Source: Actinomycetota bacterium (GTDB lineage Bacteria > Actinomycetota > Acidimicrobiia > Acidimicrobiales > Ilumatobacteraceae). Taken from it: a DNA stretch of 40,209 nt. Below, piece after piece: positions 15,968 to 23,361 of the stretch (the stretch's first letter is position 1; each line of letters starts with the position of its first letter). The stretch covers positions 1 through 40,209 of the forward strand of contig VGAC01000016.1 in assembly GCA_016870865.1 (NCBI GenBank). The letters are read 5' to 3'. The position numbers and the translations under genes were made by a program. The notes under the pieces were generated by a model. It saw only the letters and a program-made list of their open reading frames with translations, did no database searches and was not told the DNA's origin.

Positions 15968-15977
15968 GTGTGCACAC
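15968..15977. promoter_or_regulatory. Palindrome upstream of the Tad operon
   Basis: GTGTGCACAC is a perfect 10-bp palindrome 39 bp upstream of the first Tad-locus start codon and 58 bp from the 5' end of the divergent tRNA-Sec gene. It could be an operator for either side. Ten-bp palindromes occur by chance in a window this size, so only its position makes it notable. Confidence 0.25.
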
Positions 15978-16016
15978 ATGACGACAACAGAACACGACCC
16001 AGCGAAAGGGCGCGAA

Positions 16017-16634
16017 ATGATCATTCTTTGCCGGTCGGCGAAAGGCGGAAGCGGGACCACCGTGACGGCTGGTGCTCTGGGGTTGTTGCTCGCCGCGCGC
16101 CACCGTGGGGGCGGATACGTGGTGGATCTCCTGGGAGACCTTCCCGCTGCCCTGGGTATCGCCGAGCCCGATGGCGCCGCGGTTGCCGAGGTCAACTCGG
16201 CACTGCGTCTGCTTCCCCGATGCATGACACCTGATGCAACACAAACGCAGTGGCTGTCGCTTGCCACCGAACTGCAGTCACTCCGCGGACCGGTTGTCGT
16301 CGACGTCGGCACGCTCATACCGGGCAAGGCACTCCTCGACGCAGCTTCGGCGTCGTACCTCGTCACACGGCCGTGTTATCTCGCCCTGCGACGTGCAACA
16401 CACAGGATCCATCAGGGTGAGGTGGGCGTGGACGGCTGCATTCTCGTGAACGAACCGGGCCGCGCACTCACCCGAAGCGACGTCGCTTCGGTATTGCAAA
16501 CCCCGGTGTGTGCCGACGTGCCCTTCGAGACCACGATCAGCAGGGCGGTTGATGCGGGCCTTCTTTCGCACCGCGTTCCCCGCGCACTCGATGAGGCCCT
16601 GGCCGGTCTCATTGCCGAACACACCGCGAAGTGA
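16017..16634 (+). CDS. ParA/MinD-like ATPase of the Tad locus (TadZ/Ssd-like, reduced)
   Basis: This 205-residue deviant-Walker ATPase has the P-loop 'KGGSGTTVTAGALG' (Lys9 to about Thr15), a later 'VVDVGTLIP' strand in the Walker-B position, and 'CILVNEPGRALTRSDVASVL' near the C-terminus. In actinobacteria the gene immediately before tadA encodes such a protein (M. tuberculosis Rv3660c, Ssd), which positions the pilus machinery or affects septum formation. TadZ/CpaE proteins normally carry an N-terminal receiver-like domain of over 100 residues; it is absent here. I chose ATG 16017 for the GAAAGGG site 6 nt upstream over ATG 15978, which lacks one. It is the first gene of the Tad operon. Confidence 0.85.
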   Translation: MIILCRSAKGGSGTTVTAGALGLLLAARHRGGGYVVDLLGDLPAALGIAEPDGAAVAEVNSALRLLPRCMTPDATQTQWLSLATELQSLRGPVVVDVGTLIPGKALLDAASASYLVTRPCYLALRRATHRIHQGEVGVDGCILVNEPGRALTRSDVASVLQTPVCADVPFETTISRAVDAGLLSHRVPRALDEALAGLIAEHTAK

Positions 16635-16655
16635 CCAGAAAGGTGTGACGACGTC

Positions 16656-17570
16656 ATGGCAACGGAACTCATCGCACTGCTCCACGATCCCGACATCCGG
16701 GAAATCGTGGTCAATAACGACACCGAGGTGTGGGTCGAACGCACCGCGGGTCTCTCCCGACTCGACGACATCGGTGCGGGCGAAGCAGCCGCGCTCATCG
16801 AACGTCTCTTGGCACCACTCGGACGCCGTGTCGATTTATCCTCACCGGTTGTCGACGCACGTCTGGGCGACGGATCGCGGTTGTGCGCGGCAATTCCCCC
16901 GGTCAGCCCGCACGGCCTGAACCTCGCAATTCGCCGCTTTGCCCGTGGGGCTCACACGCTTGCATCGTTCACCGACGCGCGTACCGCCGACCTCGTCGAG
17001 TCCGCGCTGCATCGTCGACTCAACATCGTCGTCGCCGGCGGCACGTCGACGGGCAAGACCACGCTCCTCGGCGCAATGGCCGAACTTCTGCCGTCATCCG
17101 AGCGGATCATCGTGCTGGAGGACACCAACGAGTTGCGCATACGACATCCCCACACCGTGTATCTGGAAACACGTCCGGCATCCACCGAGGGCGTGGCTGC
17201 AATAGAGCTCTGTGACCTGGTGCGCCACGCACTGCGTCTGCGCCCCGATCGACTCATTGTCGGCGAAGTGCGTGGCGGTGAGGCCTTCGACATGTTGCAG
17301 GCCATGAACACCGGACATTCGGGCTCACTGGCCACGTGTCACGCCAACTCCGCCGTCGACACCCTGCACCGCATCGAGTCGATGGTGTTGCGGGCGATCG
17401 CCAACTGGCCGCTTTCTGCCGTTCGGTCGTACCTCGCATCGGCCATCGACATCGTCGTGTACGTCGAACGCACGCCCGACGGCGCGCGACGCATCGCCGA
17501 CATCGTGCGGGTCGACGAGACACTCGGATCCGACGGTGGCTTCATCACCTCCCCACTGCTCGACGACTAA
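16656..17570 (+). CDS. tadA: TadA/CpaF-family secretion ATPase
   Basis: This 304-residue type II/IV secretion ATPase powers Flp pilus assembly at the inner membrane. Its Walker A is 'GGTSTGKTT' (Lys134). The Asp box is 'ERIIVLEDTNELRI', Walker B is 'RPDRLIVGEVRGGEAFDMLQ' and the His box is 'NTGHSGSLATCHANS'. The N-terminal domain is short compared with CpaF proteins (usually over 400 residues), as is usual for actinobacterial versions. AGAAAGGTG lies 11-12 nt before ATG. It begins 21 bp after the ParA-like gene and ends 5 bp before tadB. Confidence 0.96.
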   Translation: MATELIALLHDPDIREIVVNNDTEVWVERTAGLSRLDDIGAGEAAALIERLLAPLGRRVDLSSPVVDARLGDGSRLCAAIPPVSPHGLNLAIRRFARGAHTLASFTDARTADLVESALHRRLNIVVAGGTSTGKTTLLGAMAELLPSSERIIVLEDTNELRIRHPHTVYLETRPASTEGVAAIELCDLVRHALRLRPDRLIVGEVRGGEAFDMLQAMNTGHSGSLATCHANSAVDTLHRIESMVLRAIANWPLSAVRSYLASAIDIVVYVERTPDGARRIADIVRVDETLGSDGGFITSPLLDD

Positions 17571-17575
17571 CGACC

Positions 17576-18232
17576 ATGGAAATTGTCCGGATTCCAGTCC
17601 CCCTTTTCATCGTCCGTATCGTCGCACTGAGACGCCTCACAACGGCCGGGACGCCCAGGCCCACGCTCACCGCTCGCCTCCGCCGCAAGGACTCCGTCGA
17701 GCCCGCCCTGGTCGCGGCGGGTTTTCTCGACGTCGTCGATCGACACGTGCAACTCGGGTCCTCGCTGCGTGGTGCCATCGTGTCGGCATCCACTCAATGC
17801 GATCCTTCGTTGTCGGAGACCTTGCGCGTGATTCTGCTTTACTGCCGCACCGGTGCCTCCCTCGACGACGAAGAGGTTCTCGCCGACGCAGCGCGTCGTC
17901 GGGCCGATGACGCATTCCTCGTGCGTTCACTCGTTGCGGCCGGTGCGGGTGGTCCCGGCACGTCGTTCGCCCTGCAACGAGCCGCGTGGGTGTTGCGCGA
18001 GCGCCACGCCGTTGCCTCGGAACGACGGATGTTTGCGGCACAAGCCGTGTTCGCCGCCCGGATCCTGTCGTGGATGCCCGTCGTTTTCGGCATCTTGATG
18101 GTCGCCACCAACGGCTCGATTCGCTCGGCGTATTTCGGCGGTACCGCCGGTTTCGTCTGCGTGGTCGTGGGCGTCGTACTCAACATCGTCGGGCGCAGAT
18201 GGATGAGGAGGATCGCATGCTCGTTCAGCTGA
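17576..18232 (+). CDS. tadB: TadB-like pilus assembly membrane protein (type II secretion F domain)
   Basis: This 218-residue inner-membrane platform protein has a cytoplasmic F-domain, about residues 35-150, with the characteristic 'LGSSLRGAIVSA' and 'LRVILLYCRTGASLDDEEVL' helices. Two C-terminal transmembrane helices follow ('ILSWMPVVFGILMVATNG' and 'GFVCVVVGVVLNIVGR'). TadB and TadC usually run near 300 residues; both are shortened here. ATG 17576 follows the tadA stop by 5 bp. The 3' end overlaps tadC by 16 bp. Identification rests on locus order plus the F-domain pattern. Confidence 0.85.
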   Translation: MEIVRIPVPLFIVRIVALRRLTTAGTPRPTLTARLRRKDSVEPALVAAGFLDVVDRHVQLGSSLRGAIVSASTQCDPSLSETLRVILLYCRTGASLDDEEVLADAARRRADDAFLVRSLVAAGAGGPGTSFALQRAAWVLRERHAVASERRMFAAQAVFAARILSWMPVVFGILMVATNGSIRSAYFGGTAGFVCVVVGVVLNIVGRRWMRRIACSFS

Positions 18233-18729
18233 TCCGAAACCTGTCGCCAACACCCCTGCGACAACGCAACCACGCGTCGGCGTCCCTCGTCGAGTTCGTC
18301 GACTTGTTGGTGGTCTTGCTGAGGAGCGGCCGCACGGCACACCAGGCGTTCGAGTGCATAGCGCGGTGGGGCGACGGAGACGTCGGGCGGGTTGCCGGGC
18401 GAGTGGTGCAGCGGTGTGAACGCGGCGAGCGTCTCGCCGATGCCACCGGGGAACTCATCACCACCTTTGGTTCGGCGGCCGTCGGAATTGCAAGCACCCT
18501 CGCCGCTGCCGAACGTGACGGCCTGCCGATCGCCCCGGTTCTCGACAGGCTCGCCGGAGAAGCGCACGCCGAACGTCGGCGTCAGGCCCAGATCGACGCG
18601 GCCAAGTTGCCGATCAAGCTCGCCTTTCCACTCGTCGCATGCGTCCTTCCCTCCTTCGTCGCCCTCACCGTCGTGCCCATCCTCATCGGGGCGCTTTCAT
18701 CGCTGACCCTCGGCCCGCCAACCCGATGA
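18217..18729 (+). CDS. tadC: TadC-like pilus assembly membrane protein
   Basis: This 170-residue protein has a type II secretion F-like helical domain ('LVEFVDLLVVLLRSGRTAHQ' through 'LAAAERDGLPIAPVLDRLAG') and 'RRQAQIDAAKLPIKLAFPLV' leading into a C-terminal transmembrane segment. It is about half the length of a classical TadC. GAGGAGG at 18205-18211 gives a well-placed ribosome site for ATG 18217, inside the tadB 3' end. TadB and TadC form the inner-membrane platform contacted by TadA. Confidence 0.85.
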   Translation: MLVQLIRNLSPTPLRQRNHASASLVEFVDLLVVLLRSGRTAHQAFECIARWGDGDVGRVAGRVVQRCERGERLADATGELITTFGSAAVGIASTLAAAERDGLPIAPVLDRLAGEAHAERRRQAQIDAAKLPIKLAFPLVACVLPSFVALTVVPILIGALSSLTLGPPTR

Positions 18730-18748
18730 CGACGAAAGGCCTCCACAC

Positions 18749-18994
18749 ATGAAGAAAAGAACGATCGGTTTTCGCTCCCGCATCCGACAATCCATCCATC
18801 ACCTCACCACCTGCGACGACGACGGCCAGGCAACGACGGAGTACGCCCTCATTCTCCTTGCGGCAGCGGTCATCGCGGTGCTCGTCATCACGTGGGCGAC
18901 CGCAGGCGGCGGTGCGGGTCGCATCGGTGATCTGTTCGACTCGGTCTTCGACGGTGTTCTCAACAAGACCACGCAAACCTCGGTCGCGCCGTAG
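18749..18994 (+). CDS. Flp-pilin-like protein (DUF4244 type)
   Basis: This 81-residue protein has a 26-residue hydrophilic leader ending in Gly, then 'QATTEYALILLAAAVIAVLV', a class III signal with Glu at +5 after the predicted G/Q cleavage. The family is the actinobacterial DUF4244 pilin candidate found between TadC and TadE. After processing by a prepilin peptidase (not in this window) it would be a 55-residue fibre subunit. GAAAGG lies upstream of ATG 18749. The C-terminus is coded over the likely start of the TadE gene. Confidence 0.87.
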   Translation: MKKRTIGFRSRIRQSIHHLTTCDDDGQATTEYALILLAAAVIAVLVITWATAGGGAGRIGDLFDSVFDGVLNKTTQTSVAP

Positions 18995-19385
18995 CGGTAG
19001 GGATGCGACCGGTCAGGCGGCGGTCGAACTCGCACTGGTACTGCCGCTACTCACCATCTTTGCGGTCGTCGTCGTTCAGTTCAGCGTGGTTGCGCGTGAC
19101 CAACTGGCCCTGTGGCAATTGGCGCGTGAGACCACACGTGACGTTGCGCTTGCAACCGACCCCTTCGCCGAGGCCGAACGACGCCGATCCGGTGACACCA
19201 CCATCAGCCTCGCCGACGGTGCCGTCACCGTCGTGGTCAAGCGTCGCACACGGCTCACACTCGCCGGCTTCGACTTCCTGGGACGCACGGTCACCTTGAG
19301 CGCACGGGTGAGCATGGCTCTCGAGCCGCCAGTAGCGTTCCCAGCGAATGTTGTCGGTGAACAGTTCCCTGCACGAGAGCCGTGA
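18954..19385 (+). CDS. TadE-like minor pseudopilin
   Basis: The segment 'TGQAAVELALVLPLLTIF' is the TadE signature: a Gly before cleavage and Glu at +5, followed by a transmembrane helix. It continues with 'VVARDQLALWQLARETTRDV', typical of TadE/TadG proteins. The C-terminal 90 residues are extracytoplasmic. The only in-frame standard start near the signature is GTG 18954, which lies inside the pilin gene and has no clear ribosome site; the resulting protein is 143 residues. An ATG at 19003 has a GGTAGGG site but is in another frame and gives no TadE sequence. The 3' end overlaps the STAS gene by 38 bp. Confidence 0.8.
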   Translation: MFSTRPRKPRSRRSGRDATGQAAVELALVLPLLTIFAVVVVQFSVVARDQLALWQLARETTRDVALATDPFAEAERRRSGDTTISLADGAVTVVVKRRTRLTLAGFDFLGRTVTLSARVSMALEPPVAFPANVVGEQFPAREP

Positions 19386-19704
19386 CGGCAAGCAAGTTCT
19401 CGTCCTGCGTATCGAAGGCGAAATCACCCTTTCTTCACTGCCGCGACTCACCGATTCACTGAACCGCGAATCCAGCAGAACGGAGGCGAAGTTCGTGCTG
19501 CTCGACTTAGATGCCATCGACGTCATCGACGATGCGGGGCTGGGCACCCTGATGGGCTTCGCTGCGCGCACGCGCGCCGCTCGGCGTGGCGTTGCGGTCG
19601 TCGCATCCATGCCGCGGGTGCGTGACCGTCTCGTCGACACGCGATTCGACAAGGCGGTCGACATCGTCTCGTCGCTGGTTGATGCCGAACGGCTCGTCCG
19701 ATGA
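19348..19704 (+). CDS. STAS-domain protein (anti-sigma-factor antagonist-like) lacking the phospho-serine
   Basis: This 118-residue single STAS domain has 'VLVLRIEGEITLSSLPRL' at the N-terminus and the diagnostic loop 'LDAIDVIDDAGLGTLMGF'. In SpoIIAA/BldG-type antagonists that loop reads D-S-S/T-G-L-G and its serine is phosphorylated by an anti-sigma kinase. Here it is Asp61-Asp62-Ala63-Gly64, so no serine or threonine is available at the site. It may act as a permanently unphosphorylated form or bind a different partner. A BldG-like STAS gene near the Tad cluster and topA is known in streptomycetes. It overlaps TadE by 38 bp and the photolyase by 4 bp (ATGA), so it is translated as part of this operon. 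Confidence 0.9.
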   Translation: MLSVNSSLHESRDGKQVLVLRIEGEITLSSLPRLTDSLNRESSRTEAKFVLLDLDAIDVIDDAGLGTLMGFAARTRAARRGVAVVASMPRVRDRLVDTRFDKAVDIVSSLVDAERLVR

Positions 19705-21215
19705 CGTCATCCCGCGCGATTCTCGTGTTCGGAGATCAGCTCAACCGTGCCATCGGTGCGCTGTCTTCGGCACGAAGCGGTATCGACCGTGTTCTTTTCA
19801 TCGAATCCACGGAGAAGCTCGCTGCCCGGGAGTGGCATCCGCAGCGACTGCACTTCTACGTCTCGTCGATGCGACACTTTGCCGAGGAACTGCGGCATGA
19901 GGGCTTCACCGTCGACTACGAGAGGTCGTCCTCCTTTCGTACCGCGATCACCGAATACCGCAGGGCCCACCCGGGGACGGAAATCATTGCAACCGAACCC
20001 AACAGCTTCGGTGCACGCGAGCTTCTCGCCGATCTCGGGGTCGCAACAGTTGCCTCCAATCAGTTCCTCCTTCATCACGTCGGGTTTGCCGACTGGGTCG
20101 ATGCCCGTCGCGCGAAGGGCTACAAGACGTTCAAGCTCGAGGACTTCTACCGGCACCAACGCACGATGCTCGGTGTGTTGATGGATGGCGACGAACCCGC
20201 GGGTGGACGATGGAACTTCGACGATGAGAACCGCGAACCGCCGCCCCGCGACGGCCACGACCGCTGGTCATCACCGCTCATCGACGACCTCGACGACCTC
20301 GACCGACAGGTCATCGACGACACCGCGGTCCACGCAGGTCGGGGCTCGTTGCCGGTGGGTTGGTGGGCAACCTCTCGCGAAGGTGCGTTGAAGCGTCTCG
20401 CCCACTTCATCGACAGCCTTCTGCCGCAATTCGGCCCGCACGAAGATGCGATGCTTGCCGACAACTGGCACCTTGCCCATTCGTTGCTGTCGCCGTATCT
20501 GAACAACGGTTTGTTGATGGCTGACGAAGTGGTTCGTGCCGCTGAACGCGCCTACCGAGAGGGTCGGGCCGACATCGCCTCGGTCGAGGGGTTCATACGC
20601 CAGATCATCGGATGGCGTGAATACGTGTGGGGTCTCTACTGGATGTGGATGCCCGCGTATCGCGACGAAAACGCCCTCGGGGCCGACCTCGACCTGCCTC
20701 CCGCATTCGCAACGGGGGAAACATCGATGAATTGCGTGGGCAAGGTCGTCGAGGGGATCAACGAGCGTTCGTGGGCACACCACATTCAGCGACTCATGAT
20801 TCTCGGCAACCTTGCACTCACCGCAGGTGTCGAACCGCGACAGTTCACCGACTGGATGTCGCGGGTCTTCATAGACGCCGCCGAATGGGTGATGGTTCCC
20901 AACGTCGTCGGGATGGCCCTCTTTGCCGATGGTGGACGGATGGCAACCAAGCCCTATGCGTCGGGCGGCGCCTACATCGACAAGATGAGCGACTACTGCA
21001 AGGGCTGCCGCTACGACCGCAAGAAGCGCACCGGTGACGATGCATGTCCTTTCACCACTCTCTATTGGGACTTCCTCGACAGGCATGCGGCCACGTTCGG
21101 CCGCAACCCACGCATCGCCACACAGGTGCGTTCCGCGCAGAAACTCGCCGACATCGCAGAAGTTCGCGTCCGGGCGCGCGAGGTGAAGGGATTGTTGCGC
21201 GAGGGTCGCCTCTGA
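19701..21215 (+). CDS. Cryptochrome/photolyase family protein, FeS bacterial (6-4) type
   Basis: This 504-residue flavoprotein matches the PhrB/FeS-BCP group, which repairs (6-4) photoproducts using light, FAD, a ribolumazine antenna and a [4Fe-4S] cluster. The N-terminal DUF523-like Rossmann part opens 'ILVFGDQLNRAIGAL'. The FAD-binding region includes 'GFIRQIIGWREYVWGLYW' and 'LTAGVEPRQFTDWMSRVF'. Four cluster cysteines are visible: Cys345 ('MNCVGK'), Cys433 and Cys436 ('YCKGCRYD') and Cys449 ('DACPFTTLYWDFL'). The start ATG overlaps the STAS stop as ATGA. Placement at the end of a Tad/STAS transcript is unusual for a DNA-repair gene. Confidence 0.95.
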   Translation: MTSSRAILVFGDQLNRAIGALSSARSGIDRVLFIESTEKLAAREWHPQRLHFYVSSMRHFAEELRHEGFTVDYERSSSFRTAITEYRRAHPGTEIIATEPNSFGARELLADLGVATVASNQFLLHHVGFADWVDARRAKGYKTFKLEDFYRHQRTMLGVLMDGDEPAGGRWNFDDENREPPPRDGHDRWSSPLIDDLDDLDRQVIDDTAVHAGRGSLPVGWWATSREGALKRLAHFIDSLLPQFGPHEDAMLADNWHLAHSLLSPYLNNGLLMADEVVRAAERAYREGRADIASVEGFIRQIIGWREYVWGLYWMWMPAYRDENALGADLDLPPAFATGETSMNCVGKVVEGINERSWAHHIQRLMILGNLALTAGVEPRQFTDWMSRVFIDAAEWVMVPNVVGMALFADGGRMATKPYASGGAYIDKMSDYCKGCRYDRKKRTGDDACPFTTLYWDFLDRHAATFGRNPRIATQVRSAQKLADIAEVRVRAREVKGLLREGRL

Positions 21216-21413
21216 TCCTGTTGCAGGTCGGTTGGCGAGGATCGGGGGAGAGTCCCGGGCACGCGCTCCGCTGGCACACGTCGTCGAACAGCCACAGATC
21301 GGGCTCGATCGTGACAACGCGTGGGTCGATCGGGACGAGTTTCTGACCAGGCCGCCGGTGTGGTGCGCCCCTCGGGTCGGTGAACGATGCACCCGTCAGG
21401 TCAACGGCGCGGC

Positions 21414-22322
21414 CTATTTTGCCCAGAGGTTTGCCGGATAGTCACCACGGGTGATGAGGCTGGCGATCGATGCCTGTACGAGTTCCTTGTCCTCGCGGTA
21501 CGTCACGCCGAACCACGAGGAATCGGTGCGCAACACACGGCAAGTCGCTCGTCGTTCGTCGACTAGTTGGCCGATCGTCAATGGGATGAAGCACTCGCTC
21601 GCCAGTTCGTTCCCCGACACTGCAAGAAAGTCACCGAAGACCCGGTCGAGATGGTCGAAGAGACGCGGGGTGAAGCCCCAGGTGTTCATCGACACGGGCT
21701 CGTCCCCCGTCAATCGAACGACCGTTCCGTCCTCGCGGGTGTTGCGGGCGCCAACGCCGTCACGGTGGATCCCCGTCATCTCGTCGATGGACGTGAGAAA
21801 CCCCTCTGCATCTGCGACACAAACGCCGCGTGCCACGCTGCCGTGGTCGGACAACGTGTTGCGCAGGGTGAAACCAACCATGGCGAAGTCGGTCGAAAGT
21901 GGATCGGCCTCCCGCAGATACTTCGACAGAACCGAATACGAATCGCGACCGTAAAAGTCGTCGGCATTGATGACGGCAAAGTTGCCCTGAATCTGTTCGC
22001 GGGCACAAAGAATTGCGTGTGTCGTACCCCACGGCTTCTCGCGGCCGGCGGGCACCGAAAAGCCCCTTGGTAGACGATCGAGCGTCTGGAAGGAAAAGTC
22101 GACTTCGACACGATCGCTGAATCGCGCAGCGACCCCCGAACGGAAGGCGTCTTCGAAGTCGGGGCGGATGATGAACACGACACGGCCGAAGCCGGCACGC
22201 ACCGCGTCGTAGACCGAGTAGTCGAGAATCGTCTCACCGGCCGGGCCCATCGGATCGATCTGCTTGAGTCCGCCGTACCGCGAACCCAGCCCTGCGGCAA
22301 GAACGACGAGCGTTGGCGACAT
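21414..22322 (-). CDS. Sugar nucleotidyltransferase-like protein (UTP-glucose-1-phosphate uridylyltransferase type)
   Basis: This protein of about 302 residues has the nucleotidyltransferase signature 'LVVLAAGLGSRYGGLKQIDP', with the G-x-G-x-R loop and the Lys of the activated site, then 'YSVYDAVRAGFGRVVFIIRP' and 'FAVINADDFYGRDSYSVLSK' (metal Asp). These are characters of NTP-transferase enzymes joining a sugar phosphate to a nucleotide. It lacks left-handed helix or acyltransferase extensions. ATG 22322 fits the usual start; GTG 22331 lies just after the rsgA stop. It is downstream of rsgA on the same strand, so they probably share a transcript. The sugar cannot be assigned. The 198 bp to the photolyase stop contain no confident gene. 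Confidence 0.87.
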   Translation of the reverse strand: MSPTLVVLAAGLGSRYGGLKQIDPMGPAGETILDYSVYDAVRAGFGRVVFIIRPDFEDAFRSGVAARFSDRVEVDFSFQTLDRLPRGFSVPAGREKPWGTTHAILCAREQIQGNFAVINADDFYGRDSYSVLSKYLREADPLSTDFAMVGFTLRNTLSDHGSVARGVCVADAEGFLTSIDEMTGIHRDGVGARNTREDGTVVRLTGDEPVSMNTWGFTPRLFDHLDRVFGDFLAVSGNELASECFIPLTIGQLVDERRATCRVLRTDSSWFGVTYREDKELVQASIASLITRGDYPANLWAK

Positions 22323-22332
22323 CGCCGACACG

Positions 22333-23298
22333 CTAGTTCCGGTCGGTCTCGGGACGCCGCCTGCGGAAACCGCGCCGGTCCTCGGTGCGCTCGCGCTCGC
22401 GTTGTTCGTCTTCGACCGCGGCCTCCTCTGCGACGAGGCGTTCCATGGCACGCAGTCGAACCGGCGACAAACCGCCACTCTCGATCGCGGCCCGCACCGC
22501 ACAGTCGGGCTCTTCCTCGTGTTTGCAGTCACGGAAACGACAGTTCTCCGACAACGCAAAAATGTCGGAGAATGCGCGCTCGATGCCGTGGCCGCTCGTC
22601 CACAGAGTGACCGCACGCAGACCCGGTGTATCGATCAACCAGCCTCCGCTCGGCAACGCAACGAGTTCCGCGGCGACCGTGGTGTGCCGACCACGCTGGT
22701 CACCCTCACGCACTTCCCCCGTGCGTTGCACGTCGCTGCCGACAAGGGCGTTCACCAACGTTGACTTGCCGACACCGCTCGCACCGAGCAAGGCGATCGT
22801 TCCGGTGAGATACTGCGACAGCACTCCGAGACTCGCCCTGTTCCTTGCACTGACGGCGTGCACCGCGACGTCAGGGGCGACCGATGTGACAACCGAGATC
22901 GCCCGGTCGATCTGCGTGTCATCGACCGCATCGGACTTCGTCAACAACACCACGGGTTGAGCACCACTGTCGAAGGCAAGAACAAGTTCGCGCTCGAGTC
23001 GGCGCGGATTGACTCCCGATGGCGCAGCGTGAAGAAGAAAGACGACGTCGAGGTTCGCGGCAACGACGTGGGGAACCGCTCGTGCGCCCTCGAAGGACGC
23101 GCGGCGCACGAGTGCAGACGTGCGTGGCCCCACCTGCTCGACCCTTGCAATCTCTGTGTCGACAGTCACGTAGTCGCCCACCGCCACTTCTGCGCCGATG
23201 TTGCGGACCCGTGTTTCGTTGCCCGTCGAGTCAATGAGCGCGCTCCAGCCCCGGTCGAGGCGACGAACCCGCCATGGATAGGAAATTTCTGCGCTCAC
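22333..23298 (-). CDS. rsgA: Ribosome biogenesis GTPase RsgA
   Basis: This 321-residue circularly permuted GTPase acts in late maturation of the 30S subunit. An N-terminal OB fold precedes the G domain, whose motifs appear in permuted order: G4 'VLLTKSDAV', then G1 'LLGASGVGKSTLVNALVG', the T-rich G2 region 'GRHTTVAAEL' and G3 'LIDTPGLR'. The C-terminal zinc site is 'CRFRDCKHEEEPDC'. I prefer GTG 23298 over GTG 23304 since a -10-like TAGCGT (23312-23307) leaves only 2 nt before the latter. The tail is Arg/Glu-rich. It is divergent from the MMPL gene. Confidence 0.96.
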   Translation of the reverse strand: MSAEISYPWRVRRLDRGWSALIDSTGNETRVRNIGAEVAVGDYVTVDTEIARVEQVGPRTSALVRRASFEGARAVPHVVAANLDVVFLLHAAPSGVNPRRLERELVLAFDSGAQPVVLLTKSDAVDDTQIDRAISVVTSVAPDVAVHAVSARNRASLGVLSQYLTGTIALLGASGVGKSTLVNALVGSDVQRTGEVREGDQRGRHTTVAAELVALPSGGWLIDTPGLRAVTLWTSGHGIERAFSDIFALSENCRFRDCKHEEEPDCAVRAAIESGGLSPVRLRAMERLVAEEAAVEDEQRERERTEDRRGFRRRRPETDRN

Positions 23299-23361
23299 CC
23301 TCACGAACGCTAACGCCGACTGCCCTAGCCTGTCGGCTGGCCAAACCCCCGAAAGGTCGTC

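Noticed and set aside
15609-15977. Longer N-terminal extension of the Tad ParA-like protein and of the minus-strand WHDHR protein
   Set aside because: Both extensions run across the tRNA-Sec gene; internal starts with a ribosome site (16017) or signal peptide (15797) explain the proteins better.
19003-19299. Alternative 98-codon frame starting at ATG 19003
   Set aside because: It has a good ribosome site but codes an Arg/Ser-rich sequence without domains, while the TadE frame has the complete family signature; kept only as a possible frameshift entry point.
20271-21392. 373-codon minus-strand frame opposite the photolyase
   Set aside because: Shadow of the plus-strand gene, whose FAD and FeS-cysteine motifs are intact; the antisense translation has no recognisable domain.
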